DNA of 7,457 bases. Origin: an uncultured Acetatifactor sp. GTDB lineage: Bacteria > Bacillota > Clostridia > Lachnospirales > Lachnospiraceae. Made by a program: the position numbers and the translations under genes. The DNA is taken from contig CAJUTJ010000009.1 in assembly GCA_910589655.1 (NCBI GenBank), positions 1-7,457 on the forward strand. Reading direction: 5' to 3'. Position 1 is the stretch's first letter; each line of letters opens with the position of its first letter. This document shows positions 1 to 6,357 of this stretch, one piece after another. A model generated the notes under the pieces. The model saw only the letters and a program-made list of their open reading frames with translations, was not told where the DNA came from and searched no databases.

Positions 1-21
1 CAATGAATTGCCGCAAGGCCG

Positions 22-45
22 GAAGAATCGCGCAAGCGATTCTTC
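22..45. repeat. perfect 10-bp stem-loop with GCAA loop
   Basis: The arms gaagaatcgc (22-31) and gcgattcttc (36-45) are exact reverse complements around a GCAA loop, which on the plus strand would be a GNRA tetraloop. No T-run follows on either strand, so it is not a standard intrinsic terminator. It is the leftmost of three hairpins packed between the left edge and the end of the recombinase operon. Its function is not known. Confidence 0.7.
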
Positions 46-47
46 GA

Positions 48-130
48 GGAATGACTTAGCTTCTCTTAGGTTGGGTATAAAGAGGGGGTGTTTACACACC
101 CTCTTTCCAACCTTAGAGAAACTTCATTCC
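48..130. repeat. long composite inverted repeat downstream of the recombinase operon
   Basis: Three nested paired blocks can be read. The outer ggaatga (48-54) pairs with tcattcc (124-130). The middle 61-74 pairs with 107-120 at 13 of 14 positions. The inner aaagaggg (79-86) pairs with ccctcttt (99-106), closing on a short loop near 89-96. Small unpaired stretches lie between the blocks. Only short T-runs follow the inner stem on either strand, so termination is possible but not typical. It could also be a structured DNA site or a non-coding RNA; nothing in the sequence decides this. Confidence 0.6.
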
Positions 131-156
131 TTTCACACTTCACCCCATTCATAGCC

Positions 157-215
157 AGTGCGGGAAGATTTTCTTAGTTAGTGTACTTTACTAACTTAGA
201 AAATCTTCCCGCACT
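157..215. repeat. 26-bp inverted repeat overlapping the 3' end of the second recombinase
   Basis: Positions 157-182 and 190-215 are reverse complements at 25 of 26 positions, with a 7-base loop (gtacttt). The right arm contains the last codons of the recombinase (VREDFLS). The stop codon at 191-193 sits at the inner edge of that arm, so the inverted copy lies just beyond the gene. No T-run follows the stem on either strand. It could act as a bidirectional terminator or RNA 3'-end stabiliser, or mark a duplication scar or recombination site at the element end. The structure is certain; the role is not. Confidence 0.75.
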
Positions 216-1801
216 GTACACAAACTTCGGAACTCATCCTCAAATGAAAAAACAATTTGAATCTCCCTACTGCTAATCACTACAATTTCCAAAACAAGGA
301 GTGAGAGTAACTCCCTTGTGATTTCCTGCGACTTTCCAAATTTCATCAACACTGCTATATAGGGATTCTCCAGTTTTACAAGCTGTTTATAATCTGTAAG
401 CCTCTTTTCACACTCTCTTATCTTTTGTTCCAGACAGACCACCTCTTCTTTATACTGCTTTTGTATCCTTTTATAATCCAGCGGCTCCAGAATACCGTCC
501 GCCAAATCCTGATAGCTGTCAGAAAGCAATTCTTTTTTCCGTGTGACTTCTTTATATAAAGTCTGCAAATCTCTCTCCATGCGCCTGATCTTGCTCTGGC
601 AGCTTTCCTGTATCGCCTCTTGGCTTAAAACCATTCGGGTATCCTCCAGCACGGAGATGTACTGGAACAGCACCTTTTTCACAATGGACAGCAGTACTTC
701 TTCCCGTATCATAACCAGCTTATAGGGATTACCCTCTTTATCAAATGTTTTGGGCGAGCGATACGCCTTGACCAGAACCTGACCCGCCTGTTTCCGGTAA
801 CAGGTTTTGCATAAGGTAAGCCCACTGTTTGCCGCCTTGAGCATTCCTTGAAAGAGATACTTTTCTTCCTCCACAGCTTTTTGTCGTTCGCTCTTTTCCC
901 TGTGAAAACTGATTTTTTCCCTTTGGCTTTGGGCTTTTTCAAACAAATCCTCCGTGATGATCGCATCATGGGTATTTTCTACGGTTACTACGTCCGGTTC
1001 CCTGCTGCAGCGCTTTCCCTGTATCATCCTCCCCAGGTAGACCTCATTTGCAATGATCCCACGGATAGACTGATACCTCCACAGTTTCCCCTGAGGCGAG
1101 GGAATCCGTAATCGATTCAACTCCCTCGCAATCTCCGAATAGGATCCACCCTCCCCGAACAGCCTGAATATCTGCCTTACAACTGCCGCCTCATCTTCAT
1201 TTACCACAAATTTTCCCTTTCTCTGGTGATCCTTTTTGTATCCGAAAGGCACTACAGATCCGGTAAATTCTCCCCTGACGCGCTGGACATGCCTCGCACT
1301 ACTGATCTTTTTGGAAAGATCCTTTGCATAGGAAGCATTGATAATGTTTTTCAGCGGCAAAAGCAGCCCTGTATCTTCCGGTTTCAGATTTTCGCTGTCA
1401 TAGCCATCGCTGATTGCAATGAAACGGACACCCATAAAGGGAAATACCTTTTCCAGATAATTACCTGCCTCGATATAATTCCTGCCCAGCCTGGACAAAT
1501 CTTTTACAATAATGCAGTTTACCTTCCCTGTCTTGGCGTCTTCCATCAGTCTTTGCCACTGAGGCCGGTCAAAATTAGTACCTGTACAGCCGTTGTCACA
1601 ATAAATATCCACCAGCTGAAACTCCGTTTTCTCCCGAATATATTCCAAAAGAAGCTCCCTCTGGTTCCTGATCTTCTCCGTCAAGTCACCTTCCTGCTCT
1701 TCCATTGACAAGCGTACATACAAAGCTGTAAGGAAAGCATATTGTTCCACAGCCAGCAAAGACTTTTGTTCCTTGATGCTTTTGCGGGAAACCCTTGCCA
1801 T
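191..1801 (-). CDS. large serine recombinase, second of a tandem pair, with degenerate zinc ribbon
   Basis: A 536-aa large serine recombinase of the type that catalyses site-specific integration and excision through a 5'-phosphoserine DNA link. The N-terminal resolvase domain (about residues 24-170) has the YVRLS motif, giving nucleophile Ser32 with Arg30, and DLSRLGRNY at 101-109. A recombinase domain follows (GEFTGSVVPFGYKK at 177-190, then about 195-290), then a coiled-coil region (about 400-475). The zinc ribbon expected after LFQG (317-320) is unusual: the CxxC position reads AANS (323-326), CKTC appears at 331-334, and no second cysteine pair follows. I chose the ATG at 1801 because a strong SD (GGGGGTGAGG) lies 2 bases upstream; this SD contains the stop of the preceding recombinase, suggesting translational coupling. 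An upstream in-frame ATG at 1888 would lie inside that gene and lacks support. The family call is secure; the target site and partner are not visible. Confidence 0.93.
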   Translation of the reverse strand: MARVSRKSIKEQKSLLAVEQYAFLTALYVRLSMEEQEGDLTEKIRNQRELLLEYIREKTEFQLVDIYCDNGCTGTNFDRPQWQRLMEDAKTGKVNCIIVKDLSRLGRNYIEAGNYLEKVFPFMGVRFIAISDGYDSENLKPEDTGLLLPLKNIINASYAKDLSKKISSARHVQRVRGEFTGSVVPFGYKKDHQRKGKFVVNEDEAAVVRQIFRLFGEGGSYSEIARELNRLRIPSPQGKLWRYQSIRGIIANEVYLGRMIQGKRCSREPDVVTVENTHDAIITEDLFEKAQSQREKISFHREKSERQKAVEEEKYLFQGMLKAANSGLTLCKTCYRKQAGQVLVKAYRSPKTFDKEGNPYKLVMIREEVLLSIVKKVLFQYISVLEDTRMVLSQEAIQESCQSKIRRMERDLQTLYKEVTRKKELLSDSYQDLADGILEPLDYKRIQKQYKEEVVCLEQKIRECEKRLTDYKQLVKLENPYIAVLMKFGKSQEITRELLSLLVLEIVVISSREIQIVFSFEDEFRSLCTVREDFLS

Positions 1802-1805
1802 ATCC

Positions 1806-3476
1806 TCACCCCCGTTTTCTATCATCCGACAAAGCCGCCATGGCGCCGCAGCGTTCCTCCAGCACGGCCTTTGCGATGTCAAACTCATCTTTGTACCGAA
1901 ACTGCACTTCTATTTCGTTTGCTGAAAACACCTTAACCTGCTCCACCAATGTAACCAATAAAGAGCGGTTCAGTTTTTCCACATTTCTATGTACCGTAAA
2001 TTCCTCCAGCCATTTCTGCAGCACTGTATTCCCCTGTAAAAACTGCTCCTTTTTCTGCTGCAATTCCTCTTTTTTCTGTTCGGCATCCCGTTCCCTCTGG
2101 CGGTAAATCATTTCAAAATCCTTATATTCCTGACGGCTGATAAACTGATCGTGATAATCCTCATAAAGCTTCAGTTTCAGCCTGCCGATTCTTTGAATCT
2201 CTTTTTCCTGTTCCTCCACCAGCAGGTCAATACTTTTCAATTCCTGCTCTTTCAATGGAATGAACCGTATCTCTTCCAGCAATTCGCCCATCTGAATGGT
2301 GGATGCAATATGCTGTCTGATCGTCTGTGTAACCGCCTGCTCCAGCTTGTTCTCCCGGATGCAGACACCTCGGCACCGCAGGATTTTCTTTTTATCATAG
2401 CAGCCATAATACACATATGGCTTTCCCTTCAAGGTTTTCTTATACCTAAGCAGTTTTTCGCCGCATCGGCCACAGACCGCGAGGCCGGAAAACAAGTAAA
2501 CCGTTTCCTCCCCCGGGCTGGTTCTCAGATCATTCGCCAAAATTTTCTGCACAATATCAAAGGTATCCTTTGCCACAATAGGCTCATGCCTGTTTTCCAC
2601 ACAATACCATTGCTGCGGTTCCCTTTTCCTGCGGGCCTTTACCTTGTAGTTGATGCTGTACGTCTTGCCCTGTTCCATTACCCCCAGATAAACCCTGTTT
2701 CCTAAAATATGCCGGATCACAAGCGGCGACCACAGGGCTTTCCGGTTCCGTTGGAAATGACACTTAAAATTTTCCCCATGCAGACGCTTGTATTCCGCTG
2801 GAGACGGCACTCCCTCCTGGTTCAGCAGGTCTGCCAATTTACCGTTGCTCATTCCGCCGATTGTCAATTCAAAGATTCGTCTCACCACAGCGGCAGCCTC
2901 TTCATCCACAAGAAAGCGGTGAATGTCATCCGGCGCCTTTTTATACCCATAAGGGGCAAACGAGCCCACATACTCCCCCTTCTGCTGCTTCATCTCAAGG
3001 CTTGTACGGGTTTTAATGGAAATATCCCGGCAATACGCATCATTCACCAGATTCATAAAGGGAATCACCAGCTGCTCATTCCCACCGTTTGTAACGGCGC
3101 TGTCATAGTTTTCACTGATTGCAATGAACCGCACGCCATAGACCGGAAAAATTTCTTCCAGATATTTCCCCACTTCAATATAATTTCTTCCAAACCGGGA
3201 TAAGTCCTTGACGATCACACAGTTTATGACTCCTGCCTTTATGTCCTCAATCATCTGCGTAAAAGACGGGCGCTCAAAATCCACGCCTGAAAATCCGTCG
3301 TCAGCATATTCCTTTACAATTTCAATTTCCGGATGGGATTTTACAAATTTTTGGATAAGGTCTCTCTGATTAGAAATACTATTGCTTTCATTCCTCGCGC
3401 CCAAAGCCGCTATCTCATCCTCCCGAGAAAGCCGCTTATACGCTCCGGCATAGTATTTCTGATTTGAAATACGCAT
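1806..3476 (-). CDS. large serine recombinase, first of a tandem pair
   Basis: A 556-aa large serine recombinase for DNA integration and excision. The resolvase domain starts near residue 10 with YKRLS (nucleophile Ser17, Arg15) and carries DLSRFGRNY (91-99) and the VRFIAISENYDS strand region (115-126). The recombinase domain follows (EYVGSFAPYGYKK at 168-180; VRRIFELT and helices near 198-220; LGNRVYLG at 258-265). The zinc ribbon is intact: C335-GR-C338 with later cysteines at 359 and 368 or 372. A charged coiled coil covers about 400-480. The start is set by AGGAGGT five bases before the ATG. It is the promoter-proximal gene of the pair and ends in the SD of the next recombinase, four bases away. 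Length and layout are typical of transposon or ICE recombinases of Clostridia. The two recombinases share the tail pattern EI-V-F---DEF, so they are probably ancient paralogues. Confidence 0.95.
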   Translation of the reverse strand: MRISNQKYYAGAYKRLSREDEIAALGARNESNSISNQRDLIQKFVKSHPEIEIVKEYADDGFSGVDFERPSFTQMIEDIKAGVINCVIVKDLSRFGRNYIEVGKYLEEIFPVYGVRFIAISENYDSAVTNGGNEQLVIPFMNLVNDAYCRDISIKTRTSLEMKQQKGEYVGSFAPYGYKKAPDDIHRFLVDEEAAAVVRRIFELTIGGMSNGKLADLLNQEGVPSPAEYKRLHGENFKCHFQRNRKALWSPLVIRHILGNRVYLGVMEQGKTYSINYKVKARRKREPQQWYCVENRHEPIVAKDTFDIVQKILANDLRTSPGEETVYLFSGLAVCGRCGEKLLRYKKTLKGKPYVYYGCYDKKKILRCRGVCIRENKLEQAVTQTIRQHIASTIQMGELLEEIRFIPLKEQELKSIDLLVEEQEKEIQRIGRLKLKLYEDYHDQFISRQEYKDFEMIYRQRERDAEQKKEELQQKKEQFLQGNTVLQKWLEEFTVHRNVEKLNRSLLVTLVEQVKVFSANEIEVQFRYKDEFDIAKAVLEERCGAMAALSDDRKRG

Positions 3477-3545
3477 GGCTACCTCCTAACAATAAATCTG
3501 TTAAGAATAGCCTGCAAATTAAGATTTAGATTTGTCCTTGCCTGT

Positions 3546-3574
3546 ATTCTACCAAATCTTTTTTCCTTTTACAA
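3546..3574 (-). promoter_or_regulatory. candidate sigma-A promoter for the recombinase pair
   Basis: On the minus strand TTGTAA (3569-3574) is followed after exactly 17 bp by TAGAAT (3546-3551). These match the -35 and -10 consensus at 4/6 and 5/6. The start site would fall near 3539, leaving a leader of about 60 nt before the ATG at 3476. An imperfect inverted repeat TTAACA...TGTTA lies in the leader at about 3487-3504 and could bind a regulator, but that is speculative. Confidence 0.5.
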
Positions 3575-3662
3575 GCCATCCTTCCCATTTTCTCCCATTA
3601 AATTTTTACAGTAAATTATGCAGCATTAAATTTCCTATGCCAAAATAAATATGTATAATAAC

Positions 3663-3863
3663 TCACACCATAACAAGCCGGAAATATTGCTGCAGTCTTT
3701 CCTGAAGCGTATCACTGCTTTCTGTAAACACAACATTCACAATGACATCATCCACCAGAAAACGATATGGATTCCTGATTTCCTCAACAAACTGCCTGGT
3801 ACGAGCTTCCTTGGGCAACGCGGCATTTACCTTTATATCCTCAATGTTCACGATTTCTTCCAT
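3663..3863 (-). CDS. 66-aa conserved-looking small protein of unknown function
   Basis: A 66-aa acidic protein starting MEEIVNIEDIKVNAALP and containing IRNPYRFLVDDVIVNVVF and a C-terminal DTLQERLQQYF helix. The ATG is preceded by a strong GGGAGGTGG ribosome binding site about 11 bases upstream, which supports translation. The pattern (VNI.D.KVN..LP.E.R...F...I.NPY.F) reminds me of small hypothetical proteins found near serine recombinases in Clostridia, but I cannot name the family with certainty. No membrane segment, signal peptide or cysteine is present. It lies 186 bp upstream of the recombinase pair on the same strand, so a role with them (for example as an accessory factor) is possible. 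Its net negative charge gives no hint of DNA binding. Confidence 0.7.
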   Translation of the reverse strand: MEEIVNIEDIKVNAALPKEARTRQFVEEIRNPYRFLVDDVIVNVVFTESSDTLQERLQQYFRLVMV

Positions 3864-3883
3864 AACAGTAAAGCACCACCTCC

Positions 3884-4141
3884 CTAATCCTTACATTTTA
3901 TACTGTCCTGTTTGTCCATTATTACAGATATTTGCCTTTTCCCCAGACCCATTTCCTGCACCGGAGTTCCGCCACGTATTTTCAGGCCGCCGCTATGCGG
4001 CGTTTCGTCTGCGGGTGCGCTCCCTCTCCTGTCATCGCACACTGTCCGCAGTTCCTGTATAACTGTCTGGAAGGCTATGAAGTTTTCAAGGTGCAGGATA
4101 TGGGCTTTCTACATACAGATGATTGTCCATACATTAAATAA
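3884..4141. other. GC-rich stretch open in several frames, unassigned
   Basis: This gap between the 66-aa gene and the kinase operon is richer in GC than its surroundings and open on both strands. On the minus strand a frame runs from 4108 to a stop at 3884-3886 (about 74 codons: LENFIAFQTVIQEL, then VCDDRRGSAPADE). That stop overlaps the ribosome binding site of the 66-aa gene, but there is no ATG before residue 53 and no ribosome binding site. On the plus strand a 69-codon frame (3932-4141) ends with CPQFLYNC and HTDDCPYIK, which resembles a small cysteine-rich protein tail, but it too lacks a good ribosome binding site. A short hairpin cgccgc-tat-gcggcg lies at 3988-4002. It may be a gene remnant or a conserved non-coding site; I cannot tell which strand, if any, is coding. 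Confidence 0.3.
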
Positions 4142-4263
4142 ATAAGGGAGACTCTGAAAATTTCTTCACTTGGGACAAAATAATGAAAAAAATAGAGGTT
4201 CAATCCAATCAGCACACCTTTTATCACAATCCGTCACAAAACAGCATAAAATGTTTTGTGTTC

Positions 4264-4298
4264 AAAAAAACAGCCGCATCATCTGATCTTTGCGACTG
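4264..4298 (-). terminator. intrinsic terminator of the kinase operon
   Basis: On the minus strand CAGTCGC (4292-4298) pairs with GCGGCTG (4271-4277), seven pairs including one G-U. The loop is 14 bases with a possible inner ATC/GAT stem. A run of seven T (4264-4270) follows at once. It begins 8 bases after the histidine kinase stop codon, as expected for the operon end. A second A/T-rich inverted repeat lies just beyond it at 4235-4260, without a T-run. Confidence 0.75.
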
Positions 4299-4306
4299 CT
4301 CTCCTT

Positions 4307-5530
4307 TTACTGCCGGATATAATTCAAATAAATTCGCTGACAGAATTTGTTGCCAGCCTCTCCCGCCTCCTCCCAATACTCATATGTTCCCTCATGTTTT
4401 TCCACTATACGGAAAATACTTTCCATTCCAAAACCATGCTGTTCTTTCTCCTGCTTACAGCTGGTAAGTTGGGGATTGTTCTCTAATACGGATTCCCCAA
4501 TGCTGTTTTCCAGATATATCTCCAGTCCATCCATTCGGGTATATATTATCAATTCCATTTCCCTCGCGCCGCTTAGGTTCTGGCATGCCTCCACCCCATT
4601 GCTCAGTAAGTTATCCAGAATATTTCCCAATGCAATACTTCCAATCTGATCCGGTTTTCCAATAATAACATGGCAGAAATGGATTCCCCTTTCCCTGCAT
4701 TTGGGAATCATCTTAATCAACGCCGCATCCAATCCTTCATTTCCCGTAGGCTGCGGCAACTCCGGATAATCCCGCAATCCGCTGCACAGCGTTTCCATAT
4801 ACGTTTCCACTTCCGCATATTTCCCATTTTTCTGCATACGGTACAAAACATCCAGCTCCCCTTGCATATCATGACGCCAATAGTTAATCTCCCTGCCCAC
4901 TCTGTATACATCCATGAAACCTTCCAGCCTTTCCCTTTCCCGCTCCCGTTGGTACTGAGCCTCTATTTTCTCCTTCTGATACCTGCCCAGATGCTGATAC
5001 AACTGCACCAAAAATACAATAATCCCCACCTCGTCCAGCAGTATGCCTATCGTCAGTATATACCTTGCGGATCTATCCAAATTTCCCGCTTCCAGCCAGA
5101 ACAGCCCCATCGCAAGCAGAGTCATGAACACAAATACCCCTGCCACAATTCCGTTTTCCTTCTCATAGACGCCCTCTCTTTTCCGAAAAAACACCGCCGC
5201 AATTTTTCCCATGGAAAATTTTACTACCAAAGCAACTACCGATGCATAAATATGCCTGTCTCCCTGCGCCGCTACCAGAAAATCCCTCATCCCTCCCCTT
5301 AATGCCCACAGACCATATGCAATCAGAACTGCCCCGTAAAAAAATCCAAAAACACCTTCAAAATCAGTCAGCCTGTTCAGTACTGTAACCGTCAAAAAAT
5401 AGACCGCACAGCCTGCCGCAAAAGCGCCCCATCGCCTAAATCCATCATATTTCTTTTGGAAACCGTAATCTATATATTCAACGGCTCTGACTGCCGATAT
5501 TATATTGATTACATATACGCCGAACCCCAT
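4307..5530 (-). CDS. AgrC-like GHKL sensor histidine kinase
   Basis: A 407-aa membrane histidine kinase. The N-terminal half has about five or six hydrophobic segments (near residues 1-14, 35-51, 60-77, 93-115, 127-147 and 157-179). A basic, coiled-coil linker (183-205) leads to the phospho-acceptor region INYWRHDMQGEL with His220. The C-terminal GHKL ATPase domain shows the N-box LGNILDNLLSNGVEAC (301-316) and the G-box HGFGMESIFRIVEKHEG (365-381). In the N-box Ser310 stands where DNA is usual (LLSN for LLDN). I place the start at 5530, with GGGGG six bases upstream and 16 bases after the regulator's stop. An in-frame ATG at 5623 would give 438 aa but lies inside the regulator gene. It probably senses an extracellular or membrane cue and phosphorylates the adjacent LytTR regulator, whose gene is broken here. 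No ligand can be inferred. Confidence 0.9.
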   Translation of the reverse strand: MGFGVYVINIISAVRAVEYIDYGFQKKYDGFRRWGAFAAGCAVYFLTVTVLNRLTDFEGVFGFFYGAVLIAYGLWALRGGMRDFLVAAQGDRHIYASVVALVVKFSMGKIAAVFFRKREGVYEKENGIVAGVFVFMTLLAMGLFWLEAGNLDRSARYILTIGILLDEVGIIVFLVQLYQHLGRYQKEKIEAQYQRERERERLEGFMDVYRVGREINYWRHDMQGELDVLYRMQKNGKYAEVETYMETLCSGLRDYPELPQPTGNEGLDAALIKMIPKCRERGIHFCHVIIGKPDQIGSIALGNILDNLLSNGVEACQNLSGAREMELIIYTRMDGLEIYLENSIGESVLENNPQLTSCKQEKEQHGFGMESIFRIVEKHEGTYEYWEEAGEAGNKFCQRIYLNYIRQ

Positions 5531-5546
5531 TCCATTCCCCCGTTTT

Positions 5547-6048
5547 CTATACCCTGCACCTTTCCCTGTCATACAACCGCATTGCCTCACGAACTGCATT
5601 CTTCCTGTCCCTGCCCATTTCAAGAATACTCCCGTCCATCAGATATACCTCCCGGCTGCCCACTTCTTTGATATATTCCTGATTAACCTGATAGTTCTTA
5701 TGAATGCGCAGAAAAGAACAGCCTTCCAGTTCCTCTTCCATGGATTTCAGGCTGCCATATTTCCTCAGCCAGCCGCCGTCTGTTTTTTTAATCACCAGAC
5801 TGTGGCCGATCCATACAAAGTTTTGCCGCCAGTTCAAAGCCGTCCATACATGGCATCTCAATATCCAGAAAAAGCAAGTCAAAATTCTCCCTGCAAGCCG
5901 CATCATACAACTGCCCGCCATTCAGGAAAGAACTGATAATCAGGCGGACTGCCTGCCCCGTCTTGTTTAGGCTTTTCCGTATCGCCGTCTCAATCCGCCT
6001 AATATCTTCCTGTCTGTCATCGCATATCCTCCGCCATGTTCCCATCAT
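5547..6048 (-). pseudogene. LytTR-family response regulator with internal deletion and frameshift
   Basis: Two out-of-frame parts of one regulator. The first (from the ATG at 6048) is a receiver start: ICDDRQED with the acidic pair, then LLFLDIEMPCMDGFELAAKL with phospho-acceptor Asp62; it then hits a stop after SGD at 5788. The second reads in another frame from about 5820 to the stop at 5547: WIGHSLVIKKTDG, LRKYGSL, FLRIHKNYQVNQEYIKEV, and LMDGSILEMGRDRKN, the core of a LytTR DNA-binding domain. Such regulators are usually about 235-245 aa, whereas the two parts here total only about 165. The end of the receiver (including the conserved Lys), the linker and the start of LytTR are therefore missing, with the junction near 5805-5830. 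The start overlaps the RHH gene by 32 bp and has only a weak AGAAG site. An assembly or sequencing error is possible but would have to remove about 200 bases. Confidence 0.85.
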
Positions 6049-6211
6049 TATCTTCTGCCATGCAATTTTTACAGCACTGCAAAACCACCTGATTAAAGGA
6101 CAGATTTTCCCTCTCTGCCACCTTTGTCAGCCATTCAAACAGAATTGGTGTAAACCGTATGGTTCTTGGCATATTCGGATTTACCAGCTCTTCATCAAAA
6201 TGCATCGCCAT
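6017..6211 (-). CDS. small ribbon-helix-helix (Arc/CopG-like) DNA-binding protein
   Basis: A 64-aa protein with the pattern of a ribbon-helix-helix fold. The strand is RTIRFTP (16-22), helix A is about 23-36 (ILFEWLTKVAEREN), and helix B about 38-51 begins with LSFNQVV, where SFN is the usual helix cap. Dimers of this fold bind short direct repeats through the paired strands. An acidic tail (AEDNDGNMAEDMR) overlaps the response-regulator start. A strong GGAGGT lies seven bases before the ATG at 6211. A direct-repeat array just upstream is the natural candidate for its operator. It is the first gene of the operon with the LytTR regulator and kinase. It could be an autorepressor or an orphan antitoxin-like protein; no toxin gene is visible nearby. 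The fold call is from motif reading only. Confidence 0.75.
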   Translation of the reverse strand: MAMHFDEELVNPNMPRTIRFTPILFEWLTKVAERENLSFNQVVLQCCKNCMAEDNDGNMAEDMR

Positions 6212-6241
6212 GTTATGACCTCCGGCTCTTGTCCATTCACT

Positions 6242-6313
6242 ACAATTATAACCAGTGTTTAAGGGGCTGTATGTAACCGCATACGAACCGTATATGTAAC
6301 CTCTTATATAACC
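6242..6313 (-). promoter_or_regulatory. direct-repeat operator array upstream of the RHH gene
   Basis: Read on the minus strand, GGTTAYAT-like units begin at 6313 (ggttatataaga), 6301 (ggttacatatac), 6289 (ggttcgtatgc), 6278 (ggttacatacag) and 6253 (ggttataattgt). The first four are 12, 12 and 11 bp apart, about one helical turn, so they face the same side of the DNA. The fifth is 25 bp on and overlaps the -10 box. Overlapping GTATG/CATAC inverted pairs also occur. The number and phasing fit cooperative binding by RHH dimers, most likely the product encoded just downstream (inference). Confidence 0.6.
6245..6273 (-). promoter_or_regulatory. candidate promoter of the RHH-regulator-kinase operon
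   Basis: A perfect TATAAT lies at 6245-6250 on the minus strand. The hexamer 17 bp upstream is CATACA (6268-6273), matching the -35 consensus at only 3/6. The start site would be near 6238, 27 nt before the RHH start codon. The weak -35 and the repeat units lying over both boxes suggest a regulated promoter. An alternative upstream -35 (TTGCAA, about 6328-6333) with TATATA after 19 bp is less well spaced. Confidence 0.5.
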
Positions 6314-6357
6314 ATTTTCTCTGTCATACTTGCAACACTTTTTATGAATAGCATCCT

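Noticed and set aside
3..59. Plus-strand frame from the left edge ending MT-stop, possibly the tail of a gene
   Set aside because: Only 18 codons are visible, largely made by the palindrome at 22-45. No recognisable motif, so not listed as a gene.
1802..1888. Upstream in-frame ATG giving a 565-aa second recombinase
   Set aside because: The extra 29 residues lie within the preceding recombinase gene, lack a ribosome binding site and are unlike the family. The strong SD before 1801 decides the start.
4235..4260. A/T-rich inverted repeat cacaaaaca/tgttttgtg as a second terminator
   Set aside because: No T-run follows on either strand, and a better terminator lies just upstream at 4264-4298.
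4670..5302. 210-codon plus-strand open frame
   Set aside because: It is the complementary shadow of the kinase gene, whose domains and motifs are clear on the other strand.
1809..5555. The same 14-mer ATAGAAAACGGGGG before both the second recombinase and the kinase
   Set aside because: In both cases it covers the end of the preceding gene and the SD. One such match in 7.4 kb is not clearly beyond chance, given a shared GGGGG ribosome site.
5531..5623. Upstream in-frame ATG giving a 438-aa kinase
   Set aside because: It would overlap the regulator coding sequence by 77 bp with an unusual cysteine- and glycine-rich leader. The start at 5530 has a GGGGG site and normal spacing.
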